A stretch of 33,342 nucleotides of DNA from an uncultured Lentisphaeria bacterium (GTDB lineage: Bacteria; Verrucomicrobiota; Lentisphaeria; Victivallales; Victivallaceae). This document shows positions 7,919-15,337 of the stretch, piece by piece. Where the stretch lies: assembly GCA_937888615.1 (NCBI GenBank), contig CALABZ010000170.1, positions 1 to 33,342 of the forward strand, in the 5' to 3' direction. Made by a program: the position numbers and the translations under genes. Every line of letters begins with the position of its first letter. The stretch's first letter is position 1. A model generated the notes under the pieces. The model ran no database searches. It worked only from the letters and a program-made list of their open reading frames with translations, and was not told where the DNA came from.

Positions 7919-9200
7919 TCTTTCCCTCCAATTGGAGGTCTTCAACTTTTTTCAGGATTCGACCGAACGCCGGTCCGGGCTTCATGCCAAGTTCAATCAG
8001 GTCGCGCCCGGTCAGAAGCGGCGGGGGAAGTTCGACCTGACCGCATTTCGCCGCTATTTCATCAAGCAGGAACACGAAATTCTCCATCAGCATATTGCTG
8101 CTGAGACAGTCGAGGCGATGCAGTTCGAGTTCCATGGCGAAGTTCGGGTCGGCCATCAACCGCAACAGTTTGGGCCGCCGCATCCGGGGCACCGAGATAA
8201 AACGCATATGGCTGGCTACCGCTTGAGTGATCGTTTCGGTCTGCGCGGTGGAGAAACGCAGGCGTTTCAATATCACTTCCGCCATTTCCGCTCCAGCGTG
8301 TTCATGACCGTAAAAATGAGCGACGCCATCCTCGCCGACCGTACGCGTAAGTGGTTTGCCGACATCGTGCAGCAACACGCTCCAGGCAAGTTCAAGGCTC
8401 GGCAGCGCCATGTGTTCCAGCATCAGCATCGTGTGGACGAATACATCCCCCTCCGGGTGGTACTGTGGCGGCTGTTCGACGCCGCGCATGGCCTCGACCT
8501 CCGGCAACAGGAACGCCAGCAATCCGAGTTCGCTGAGTTCGCGGATCGCCTCGGCGGGACGGGGCCCGGTCAGCATCAGGGTCATTTCCTGGCGAATGCG
8601 TTCACAGGAGAGCTTGCCCACGTTTTGCTTCAACTGTTCGATGGCGGCGCGAACCGCCGGATCGATCCGCAGTCCGAACCGTACCGCGAACCGCACCGCG
8701 CGCAACATCCGCAGATAGTCTTCGCCGAAACGCAGGACGGGATCGCCGACACAGCGCAGAATTCCAGCGTCCAAGTCCTCCCGACCGCCGAAATAATCGA
8801 TGATTTCATGGCTAACCGGATCATAGAACATGGCGTTGATGGTGAAATCGCGCCGGGCGGCGTCGAGCTTCGGATCATCGGTATAGGTAATGATTTCGGG
8901 ATGGCGGCCATCCATGTATTCGCGCTCCTCGCGCAAAGTCGCCACCTCGAACGGCACGCCGTCCTCAATCACCACCAGCACGCCGAACGCCATTCCCACC
9001 TCGTGATGATGCGGGAACAGCTCCGCCGCCTGTTCCGGTGTGGCGGACGTGGCGATATCAATGTCCTTCGGCGGACGCCCCAGCAACATATCGCGCACCG
9101 ATCCGCCGACGAAACAGGCGAAAAAACCCGCCTCCCGCAGCCGCTTCACAATGTTCAGCGCCGCCTGAAAGCCCGGCAAATTCCGGAAGCCTTGCATCAT
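7863..9200 (-). CDS. cca: CCA tRNA nucleotidyltransferase, class II with HD domain
   Basis: A 445-aa enzyme that adds or repairs the CCA 3' end of tRNAs (or a related poly(A) polymerase of the same superfamily). The head domain shows the GGSVRDMLLG loop, the catalytic pair in PKDIDIAT and the RRDFTINAM segment. The neck follows with GEDYLRMLRAVRFA. The C-terminal half contains an HD phosphohydrolase motif (LLHDVGKP). Two ATGs stand side by side at 9200; an AAAGGG site precedes them. A promoter candidate (TTGTAA, 16 bp, TATATT) is at 9231-9258, so it need not depend on the lgt-like gene upstream. Its 3' end runs 56 bp into miaB on the other strand. Confidence 0.93.
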   Translation of the reverse strand: MMQGFRNLPGFQAALNIVKRLREAGFFACFVGGSVRDMLLGRPPKDIDIATSATPEQAAELFPHHHEVGMAFGVLVVIEDGVPFEVATLREEREYMDGRHPEIITYTDDPKLDAARRDFTINAMFYDPVSHEIIDYFGGREDLDAGILRCVGDPVLRFGEDYLRMLRAVRFAVRFGLRIDPAVRAAIEQLKQNVGKLSCERIRQEMTLMLTGPRPAEAIRELSELGLLAFLLPEVEAMRGVEQPPQYHPEGDVFVHTMLMLEHMALPSLELAWSVLLHDVGKPLTRTVGEDGVAHFYGHEHAGAEMAEVILKRLRFSTAQTETITQAVASHMRFISVPRMRRPKLLRLMADPNFAMELELHRLDCLSSNMLMENFVFLLDEIAAKCGQVELPPPLLTGRDLIELGMKPGPAFGRILKKVEDLQLEGKISSREEALAAIRRTTKRR

Positions 9201-9230
9201 GACCCTTTCATTGTTTATCCGATATACTCA

Positions 9231-9258
9231 AATATACTATATGTAACTTCATTTACAA
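9231..9258 (-). promoter_or_regulatory. Candidate promoter of cca
   Basis: On the minus strand TTGTAA (9253-9258), 16 bp and TATATT (9231-9236), giving a leader of about 25 nt with AAAGGG before the cca start. Confidence 0.45.
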
Positions 9259-9360
9259 GGAGAACAATTGAATTTCAGGCCGTCTCGCTGAAGATTCATT
9301 TCGCCTCATTGTTCCTATGAGTCGAATTCCATAAATCGAACAAACTTGCAACAGGTATTG

Positions 9361-10104
9361 TTACGACTGTTGCTTTTTTTCCTTTCCCCCCAACATAAGG
9401 AAACAACCAAGCAGTAATAGTCCCAATGAAAGTGTTTGAGCCGGAGACAAGCCATGAAAGAATAAACTTCCACGCTCATCACCACGCCAAAACTCCAGAA
9501 AAAAACGGACGGTGGATATACTGACAAGATACCAAACAGCACGTAGCCGAAAGATAATTTTGCATAAAATCAAGTACAGCAAAAACAACAGAATTGCTTC
9601 CACCAACTGGACCGGAAAAAGTTTTGTTTCTCCCCATCTTTGCCAAGGCAACGTCCCAACCGGAAAAGCAATTCCCAAATTTGACGGACATCCATAGCAA
9701 CACCCGCCCAGAAAACAACCGATGCGTCCGAATCCTTGAGCCAGCGCCAGCGGCGGCAATAAAAGATTCAATATAAAACGCACCTGTAATCCGGAAAAAA
9801 CGGAATAGAGCACCAGTGCCCCAATGTAACCGTAGAGAAAGCCGAAAAAAGTGAAACCGATTTGCTGATGCGTCAATGTCAATAATTCTCGTCCATGAAA
9901 CAAAGCATCGAAATAAAAAGCGGTAATAACACCACCAAACAGTGCAAATGGAATTACCGCTAAAATCAAATTTTCACTTTTTCGAATGTCGGAGTCTGTC
10001 GAAATCTGCCGCAGGATACAATATATCATGCCCAAAAGCCCACAACCTAGCATTAAATTGTAAGTTGGAATTTTTATTCCGAAGATCATTATCCAAGGCA
10101 GCAT
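9361..10104 (-). CDS. Lgt-family membrane protein with altered active site
   Basis: A 247-aa polytopic membrane protein (about seven hydrophobic segments) of the prolipoprotein diacylglyceryl transferase fold. The family core appears at GRIGCFLGGCCYG (about 126-138) and the C-terminal arginine/glutamate helix at RFFLEFWRGDERG. However, the Lgt signature asparagine after GRxG is a cysteine, and the histidine region reads FTFFGF rather than the SFHGG pattern, so two residues considered essential in E. coli Lgt are absent. It may be a paralogue acting on another lipid or acceptor. Start at 10104 follows GAGGTAAC. It is 13 bp after an unknown membrane protein gene, and both are visibly more AT-rich than their surroundings, suggesting transfer. 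Databases would probably label it lgt. Confidence 0.75.
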   Translation of the reverse strand: MLPWIMIFGIKIPTYNLMLGCGLLGMIYCILRQISTDSDIRKSENLILAVIPFALFGGVITAFYFDALFHGRELLTLTHQQIGFTFFGFLYGYIGALVLYSVFSGLQVRFILNLLLPPLALAQGFGRIGCFLGGCCYGCPSNLGIAFPVGTLPWQRWGETKLFPVQLVEAILLFLLYLILCKIIFRLRAVWYLVSISTVRFFLEFWRGDERGSLFFHGLSPAQTLSLGLLLLGCFLMLGGKEKKQQS

Positions 10105-10117
10105 CGTTACCTCAAAC

Positions 10118-10678
10118 TTATCTCGGTAATTTTCTATTTGAGAAAGATACTATTCCCCCAATTGTATAACAGATCGCAGCAGGAGCGCCAAAAATCGCGC
10201 CAAAACCACTCATAATGCTGGTAATAAGCATTACCACTCCGCATAGAAACAACAATAACCCGACTATTGCAGAGATACCGGATTTACTCAAAAAGGATAA
10301 AATAAATCCTCCCAACCAACAGACGGCAAAGAACAGCAATGCACCTGTATATCCTTTTGCAGCCCCATCCAAGGAGTTCTTACCAGTTTCTAAATTATTA
10401 AAGGCTTCCAAATTAGTTTGCAATTCCGATACATCTTCTCCATTTTTCTTAGCGGCATCAATCTTTTTTACAAGTTCCGCTTTTTCTGCCTTAACGTCTA
10501 TTTGTTTTACAGACTGCTCGGTCAATTCTGAAAAACCTGCCGCAGCACCAGCACAGACGGTGATGCACAATAATGCAGGAATCGCCAATACAAACCCGAT
10601 GATTCCTAAATAAATTGCTGCATTGCTTTTTGTTTTCCGAACGATGACCTTAACTTCTTGCGGGGATGTGTTTTCCAT
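10118..10678 (-). CDS. Unknown four-helix membrane protein
   Basis: A 186-aa protein not recognised as a named family. An ATG at 10690 opens the frame 12 bases earlier, but GGAG followed by six A's leads directly to the ATG at 10678, so that start is preferred. It has hydrophobic segments at about residues 23-45, 106-126, 130-150 and 155-178. Between the first two lies a charged helical stretch rich in Lys, Glu and Asp (about 55-90) that could form a coiled coil outside the membrane. It is in a probable operon with the downstream Lgt-like gene (13 bp gap) and shares its low GC. Accessory origin is inferred. Confidence 0.7.
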   Translation of the reverse strand: MENTSPQEVKVIVRKTKSNAAIYLGIIGFVLAIPALLCITVCAGAAAGFSELTEQSVKQIDVKAEKAELVKKIDAAKKNGEDVSELQTNLEAFNNLETGKNSLDGAAKGYTGALLFFAVCWLGGFILSFLSKSGISAIVGLLLFLCGVVMLITSIMSGFGAIFGAPAAICYTIGGIVSFSNRKLPR

Positions 10679-11073
10679 TTTTTTCTCCATGTTTTAAGTT
10701 GTCTTTTATACCTGATAATTTTTCAATAAAAGTAGCCACGCTGTTAATTTCTCATATTTCCCTCCTGTTTTTTCCTTATCGCTTTATGTTTTTAGCGGAA
10801 AGCGAAAAGTTCCCTCCAACGCACGTCAAAACTATTTTTCATTGCCTCATCATACTGAAGACTCTCTCGTGCCGCTATCTTCAATAAAACTAAGAATTCA
10901 AGGCATTGAACCAGGCGACGTTCGAGTATTTGCACGCAAACACCTTGGGAGCCGCATCCCATTTCAAAACCTCAATAAGCGCCATAGCCCATTCTCCCGA
11001 ATTTGAGTATTTCCTGCAAAAAAATAACCGCGACAATCCAGTAGCGGATTTCGCGGCATGATGTTGAAACAAA

Positions 11074-11109
11074 AAATCCAGATTCTCTTGTCAAAAAGAA
11101 TCTGGATTT
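11074..11109. terminator. 13-bp perfect stem-loop, terminator-like on the minus strand
   Basis: AAATCCAGATTCT (11074-11086) and its exact complement (11097-11109) enclose a 10-nt loop. Read on the minus strand the stem runs into six T's, as in an intrinsic terminator. No minus-strand gene ends there, so it could instead bound an RNA transcribed from the right. Confidence 0.45.
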
Positions 11110-11262
11110 CTCAAGAAAAATTGTTTCCCGGTATTAAAGAAAATCAGAAGCGGAATTTTTGTCGGCCTCTCTCTACATGTCGACAAATGCGTTTCTTTGC
11201 TCTCCTGCGAAACCCAGCATGTTTGGTTACGCCCAGGAAAAAACCGAACGCTTCCAAGCACG

Positions 11263-11399
11263 ATGTTCGCTGGCCCGACCAAGAGCCATGTATCCCGATA
11301 CAAGGAAGCATCCGGTAAGATGTGAATACACAATCTCACCGGATATATTTCATTTAACGGGATACAAATACGCTTTCTACTTGGTCGGTTTGCGAACAT
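11263..11399. ncRNA. Rod-like nested inverted repeat, candidate structured RNA
   Basis: Five helices nest one inside another in a single rod: 11263-11270 with 11392-11399 (8 bp), 11275-11283 with 11380-11388 (9 bp), 11290-11297 with 11358-11365 (8 bp), 11310-11316 with 11338-11344 (7 bp) and 11318-11321 with 11333-11336 (4 bp). All are perfect and end in an 11-nt apical loop. The internal loops are 4x3, 6x14, 12x13 and 1x1 nt. Thirty-six pairs in 137 nt of non-coding DNA point to a conserved RNA fold or a DNA cruciform. Outward, AGCA/TGCT and AACCG/CGGTT may extend it. The strand is not decided. It does not match 6S, SRP, tmRNA or RNase P landmarks I know. Confidence 0.5.
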
Positions 11400-11435
11400 A
11401 TTTGCTGAAATATAACGGTTGTCAAAAAACAGACA

Positions 11436-11488
11436 CACGCCACATTGATGACGGTGTTGGCGTGGACATTAAAATTTAAAATAATGTC
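11436..11488. repeat. Two adjacent hairpins 3' of the rod-like element
   Basis: CACGCCA (11436-11442) pairs with TGGCGTG (11458-11464), with two more pairs inside after one bulged base. Directly next to it GACATTA (11465-11471) pairs with TAATGTC (11482-11488) across a 10-nt AT loop. They could be 3' domains or the end of the same RNA. Confidence 0.5.
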
Positions 11489-11546
11489 TAAGGGAAACAA
11501 TGTCAAGCTTCAGGCCTCATTTTTCGGTAAAAAAGAGGAAAACTGC

Positions 11547-11575
11547 TTGCCTTTTATCTTATAAACGTCTACAAT
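11547..11575 (+). promoter_or_regulatory. Sigma-70-type promoter of the nadD operon
   Basis: TTGCCT (11547-11552), a 17-bp spacer and TACAAT (11570-11575). The transcript should start near 11582, giving a leader of about 30 nt before nadD. Confidence 0.55.
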
Positions 11576-11611
11576 AATCACAGAAAGGAATTTTTCAATA
11601 TCGGATACGCC

Positions 11612-12231
11612 ATGAGAATCGCATTTTTCGGGGGAACTTTTGATCCTCCCCATCTGGGACATACCAGACTGGCCGGAGAAGTCCTGCGCCGGGGATTGAC
11701 CGACCAGGTGTTGTTTGTCCCCGCGTGGAGCCCCCCTCATAAGCCCGGCAGGACCATCACCCCGTTCGAAGAACGCATGGAGATGCTGGAATTGGCCGTT
11801 GCCGGGAAGCCCGGATTCGCGGTCAGCGATATCGAACAGCGCCTGGCGCTGGCCCCATCTATACCATCGGGGTGTTGGCCGCACTCGACCGCGAACGCCC
11901 CGGCGACACGGTCCAGTTGATGATCGGCGCGGACAGTCTGGAACAACTCCACACCTGGTATGAGGGAGAACGGCTGGCGGTCGAACGCGAATTGATCGTG
12001 TATCCGCGCCCCGGATGCAGTCCGGACGCCGCCGCGCTGCGCCGGTTCTGGCCGGAGACGCTGGTCCCGAAGTTGATGGCGTCGCAGCATCCGTTCGAAA
12101 CGTTCGACGTATCCTCCACGGATATCCGACGGCGGATTTCTGATGGCGAAAAAGTCGATAATCTAATGGAAAAATCCGTTTATGAGTATATATTACGAAA
12201 ACACTTATATCAAATGAACGAGGAACTATGA
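11612..12231 (+). CDS. nadD: Nicotinate-nucleotide adenylyltransferase NadD, interrupted by a 1-nt frameshift
   Basis: NadD makes deamido-NAD from nicotinate mononucleotide and ATP. The first frame (11612 to about 11860) opens with the family signature FFGGTFDPPHLGH and runs correctly through residue 83. The product then continues in the +2 frame from about 11861 to 12231 with the expected IGADSLEQLHTW and SSTDIRRRI motifs. Restoring one T in TCTATACC would give Ala-Pro-Ser-Tyr-Thr-Ile-Gly, exactly the NadD consensus, and a protein of about 206 aa, the usual length. Everything else is intact, and it overlaps rsfS by ATGA, so a sequencing or assembly error is more likely than a pseudogene. The Shine-Dalgarno is weak. 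Confidence 0.88.
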
Positions 12232-12611
12232 TTGATTTGAGCAAACAGGAAGCAATCGCCCGGATCTGTGCCGAAGTGGCCGAAGCCAAACTCGCAGAAA
12301 ACATCATGACTCTGCGGGTCAGCGAAATTTCGTCGATCGCCGATTACTTCGTGCTGGTCACCGCCAACTCCGATCCCCACATTCGGGCCGTAACAAATGC
12401 GATTGAGAAGGAACTATTTGAAAAATTGAAGGTCAAATGTAAACAGGAAGGTTCACCGGAAAGCCAGTGGGTTCTGCTGGACTGCGGCGGAACGGTGCTT
12501 GTGCACATCATGACCCCTGAATTCCGTGCCAAGTTCCAGTTGGAAAGCCTCTGGGGCGATAACCTCCGCAAGGAAAAAAAAGGCACCGCCAAAACGAAAA
12601 AAGCCGAATAA
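12228..12611 (+). CDS. rsfS: Ribosomal silencing factor RsfS (Iojap/YbeB)
   Basis: A 127-aa protein of the RsfS/DUF143 family, which binds ribosomal protein L14 and blocks joining of the two ribosomal subunits in starvation. Landmarks are the ISSIADYFVLVTANSDPHIRA core and the WVLLDCGGTVLVHIM strand near the end of the domain. A lysine-rich tail of about 15 residues closes it. Its ATG overlaps the nadD stop by four bases (ATGA), the classic nadD-rsfS arrangement, so the two are translationally coupled. Confidence 0.95.
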   Translation: MIDLSKQEAIARICAEVAEAKLAENIMTLRVSEISSIADYFVLVTANSDPHIRAVTNAIEKELFEKLKVKCKQEGSPESQWVLLDCGGTVLVHIMTPEFRAKFQLESLWGDNLRKEKKGTAKTKKAE

Positions 12612-12632
12612 GGATAGTATAAAACCGCTGAT

Positions 12633-13241
12633 ATGGCAAACAACCATTACAATCATAACGACTGGAACGAATTCCAGTGGGAAAACGAGATCCGGCAGGA
12701 CGAAAAGCGCATCAGCCGCTATTTTCAGGAATTGCCCGAATGCATCGACCTGCCCGGAGAGGAAGATTATATCATGAAAAAACTCTCCGGCATGCCGGAC
12801 CTCGTCCCTTCCAGAACCGATAACTTCCTCTTTGACTTCGATGACGACGAGGAAGGGCTATCCAGTTCCGAATGGCGCAGCCGCCGCGGCGCCGACCTGT
12901 ACGAACAGGCCGTGACGATCTCGCTGCGGTGGAATGCCCTGCTGGCTTCGGAACTCGACTCCTCGATGTTCCACCGCGGGCTCTCCATCACCTGCCTTTT
13001 CGGCAAACTGATTTCGCGCACTGTCGATATGGTCAATACCGAGGACAACATGCCCGGACTGAAAATCAGCCTGCTCAAACGCATTCTCTCCGACATTAAC
13101 GTATTGGTGGGTCTGCTTCGCCGCATCACCATCGTCCGCAGGGGTGTGGTTTCCGATATCGATGTCGCCTGCGAACAGCTCCAGAGCTGTCGCGAAAAAG
13201 CGATCGACTACCTTCAGGAAATGAAGCGAAGCCAGGCATGA
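12633..13241 (+). CDS. Hypothetical protein, 202 aa, between rsfS and tex
   Basis: Not recognised. It begins 21 bp after rsfS and its stop overlaps the tex start as ATGA, so it is a coupled member of this operon. The first 80 residues are hydrophilic and acidic (Asn/His-rich start, then an Asp-Asp-Asp-Glu-Glu patch near 70). Residues 85-200 look all-helical, with regularly spaced leucines and charged residues that suggest a bundle or coiled-coil interaction. No signal peptide, membrane span or catalytic motif was found. Neighbours acting on ribosomes and RNA make a role in gene expression possible but untested. Confidence 0.7.
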   Translation: MANNHYNHNDWNEFQWENEIRQDEKRISRYFQELPECIDLPGEEDYIMKKLSGMPDLVPSRTDNFLFDFDDDEEGLSSSEWRSRRGADLYEQAVTISLRWNALLASELDSSMFHRGLSITCLFGKLISRTVDMVNTEDNMPGLKISLLKRILSDINVLVGLLRRITIVRRGVVSDIDVACEQLQSCREKAIDYLQEMKRSQA

Positions 13242-15337
13242 ACGACCGCGACCTCCAATATCTGGCCGCTCAACTGAACCTGAACCCCGCCAAGGTCAAG
13301 ACCGTCCATACCCTTTTCGCAGAGGGCGCTACCGTACCGTTCGTCGCCCGCTACCGCAAGGAAATGACCGGCGGCATGGACGAAGTCGCGCTGATGAAGC
13401 TCCGCGACGGCTTCGAAGCCCTCGATAAACTCCACAAGCGCCGCGAAAGCATGCTCGGTTCCCTCGAAGAACGCGAGCTCCTGACCCCTGCCCTGAAACA
13501 ACAGCTCGAAGCGACCTATGACCTGAACGAACTGGAGGACATCTACCTTCCCTACAAGCCCAAACGCAAAACCCGCGCCACCGCCGCCCGCGAAAAGGGG
13601 CTCGAACCGCTGGCGCGCTTCCTGATGGCCCAGCGCGACGGATTTATCGACCTGAAAAAGTTTGTGGACCCCGCCAAAGGCGTCAACGACACCGAAGAGG
13701 CCATGAGCGGCGCCCTCGACATCTGCGCCGAGGAAATCAGCGAAAATTCCGACACCCGCCGGGAACTGCGCGATATCTTCCTGCGCCGCGCCATATTCTG
13801 CGCCAAAGTGGTGAAGAACAAGGCGGAAAGCGAGGGCGCGGCGGTATTCCGGGATTATTTCGACTACGCCGAACCACTCCACCGGGTGCCGTCGCACCGT
13901 GCGCTGGCGGTCATGCGCGGGCATGAACAGGGTTTCCTGACCATACAACTCCGCCCGGAAAAGGAAGACGCGCTTCGCCTGCTTGAGCGCCGGGTCGTCC
14001 GCAACCGTTCGTTCCAGTACGCCCACCGCCTGAACGCCGCCATTGAGGATTCCTACGCACGGCTGTTGATGCCCTCGCTGGAAAACGAGGCTTTGAACCG
14101 TCTCCGTGCCGAAGCCGGAGAAAAAGCCATCGCCGTTTTCGCCGCCAACCTGAATAAATTGCTGATGGAAGCGCCGTTCGGCCAAAAACGCCTGATCGCC
14201 GTCGATCCCGGCTTCCGCACCGGTTGTAAAACCGTGGCGCTGGACGAGAACGGCAAACTGCTCGAACATACCGTCATTTTCCCCGAAAACCTGCCCACGG
14301 CCACCGCCGCCGTCCAAAAGTTGATCGACAAGCACCGCCCGGAAGCCATCGCCGTCGGCAACGGAACCGCAGGGCGCGAAACCGAAGCGTTCTTCCATAA
14401 TGCCGGATTTACGCTCCCGGTAATCAGCGTCAACGAAAGTGGGGCCTCAATCTATTCCGCCGGGGAGAGCGCGCGCCGGGAATTCCCGGATCTGGACCTG
14501 ACGGTTCGCGGGGCGGTTTCAATCGGCCGCAGACTCCAGGACCCGCTTTCCGAGCTGATTAAGATCGATCCGAAATCCATCGGCGTGGGGCAGTACCAGC
14601 ATGACGTTGATCAGGATGCGTTGAAAAAATCCCTTGACGACGTCGTCGTCAACTGTGTCAATCAGGTGGGAGTGGAACTGAACAGCGCCGGACTGGAACT
14701 GTTGACTTACGTCTCCGGGTTGAGTTCAAAACTCGCCGAAAACATCGTCGAATACCGCAACCGCAACGGTTCTTTCAAAAGCCGCGCCGAACTTGCCAAG
14801 GTGAAAGGACTGGGGCCGAAAACGTTCGAACAGTGCGCCGGATTTCTGCGTATCCGCGGCGCGGCCAACCCGTTGGACTCAAGCGCCATCCACCCCGAGC
14901 GCTACGAATTGGTCGAACAAATCGCCGCCCATGAACAATGCGCCGTAACCGAGCTGAAAAATCGGAAGGTTGACCCGAAAAAATACGTTTCGGACACGGT
15001 TGGACTGCCCACCATTCAAGACATCCTGAACGAACTGGCACGGCCGGGGCGCGACCCCCGCCCGGAATTCAAAACCTTCAGCTTCGCGGATGGCGTTCAC
15101 ACGCTTGACGACCTGAAACCGGGCATGAAACTGCCGGGGATCGTCACCAATGTCACCGCTTTCGGCGCATTCGTCGATATCGGGGTGCATCAGGATGGAT
15201 TGATCCATATCAGCAAGCTGGCGGACCATTTTATCAAAGACCCGCACGAGGTGCTTTCGGTGCATGATCGACTGACCGTGACCGTGCTCGACGTGGACCG
15301 TCCGCGCAAACGCATCTCGCTCTCGCTGATTGATTAA
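13238..15337 (+). CDS. tex: Tex-family transcription accessory protein with S1 domain
   Basis: A 699-aa cytoplasmic nucleic-acid-binding protein of the Tex/YhgF family, linked to transcription and RNA metabolism. The N-terminal helical part begins with the usual VPFVARYRKEMTGG signature. A YqgF/RNase H-like domain sits at about 318-450 (IAVDPGFRTGCK start). Helix-hairpin-helix segments follow (VEYRNRNGSFKSRAEL; KVKGLGPKTFEQCAGFL). The last ~75 residues are an S1 domain (LPGIVTNVTAFGAFVDIG). It is slightly shorter than the E. coli protein (773 aa), mostly at the C-terminus. The start overlaps the previous gene by four bases. Its stop codon shares TTAA with the convergent sigma-54 activator gene. 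Confidence 0.95.
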   Translation: MNDRDLQYLAAQLNLNPAKVKTVHTLFAEGATVPFVARYRKEMTGGMDEVALMKLRDGFEALDKLHKRRESMLGSLEERELLTPALKQQLEATYDLNELEDIYLPYKPKRKTRATAAREKGLEPLARFLMAQRDGFIDLKKFVDPAKGVNDTEEAMSGALDICAEEISENSDTRRELRDIFLRRAIFCAKVVKNKAESEGAAVFRDYFDYAEPLHRVPSHRALAVMRGHEQGFLTIQLRPEKEDALRLLERRVVRNRSFQYAHRLNAAIEDSYARLLMPSLENEALNRLRAEAGEKAIAVFAANLNKLLMEAPFGQKRLIAVDPGFRTGCKTVALDENGKLLEHTVIFPENLPTATAAVQKLIDKHRPEAIAVGNGTAGRETEAFFHNAGFTLPVISVNESGASIYSAGESARREFPDLDLTVRGAVSIGRRLQDPLSELIKIDPKSIGVGQYQHDVDQDALKKSLDDVVVNCVNQVGVELNSAGLELLTYVSGLSSKLAENIVEYRNRNGSFKSRAELAKVKGLGPKTFEQCAGFLRIRGAANPLDSSAIHPERYELVEQIAAHEQCAVTELKNRKVDPKKYVSDTVGLPTIQDILNELARPGRDPRPEFKTFSFADGVHTLDDLKPGMKLPGIVTNVTAFGAFVDIGVHQDGLIHISKLADHFIKDPHEVLSVHDRLTVTVLDVDRPRKRISLSLID

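Larger units (their letters stand above)
10679..11611. other. Gene-poor 930-bp gap rich in inverted repeats
   Basis: No open frame here has a convincing start, ribosome site or recognisable product. A 60-codon minus frame (10890-11072, TTG start) repeats a Lys-Tyr-Ser-Asn motif but lacks support. From about 11074 to 11490 the sequence is dominated by inverted repeats: 11074-11109, 11158-11187, 11191-11213, 11263-11399, 11436-11464 and 11465-11488. The stretch 10690-11060 is AT-rich and otherwise featureless. The nadD promoter closes the gap. Confidence 0.6.

Noticed and set aside
7833..9320. 495-codon open frame on the plus strand opposite cca
   Set aside because: Same effect opposite a clear cca gene; composition rich in Gln, His and Arg as expected for an antisense frame.
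9348..9373. GCAACAG/CTGTTGC stem followed by seven T's on the plus strand
   Set aside because: It overlaps the coding end of the Lgt-like gene, no plus-strand gene precedes it, and on the minus strand there is no U-tract.
10890..11072. 60-codon minus-strand frame with two Lys-Tyr-Ser-Asn repeats
   Set aside because: TTG start, no ribosome site, and the start lies against the 13-bp hairpin. Kept only as a note in the gap description.
11263..11399. Reading the rod as an integron attC site, 6S RNA or SRP RNA
   Set aside because: The attC end boxes (RYYYAAC / GTTRRRY) are not placed correctly. The arm beyond the largest bubble is too short for 6S. A GGAAGCA string resembles SRP RNA but lacks the tetraloop helix.
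11091..11479. Open frames of 106 (plus) and 115 (minus) codons across the hairpin block
   Set aside because: They overlap each other on both strands, have no ribosome sites, and the nested inverted repeats explain the sequence better.
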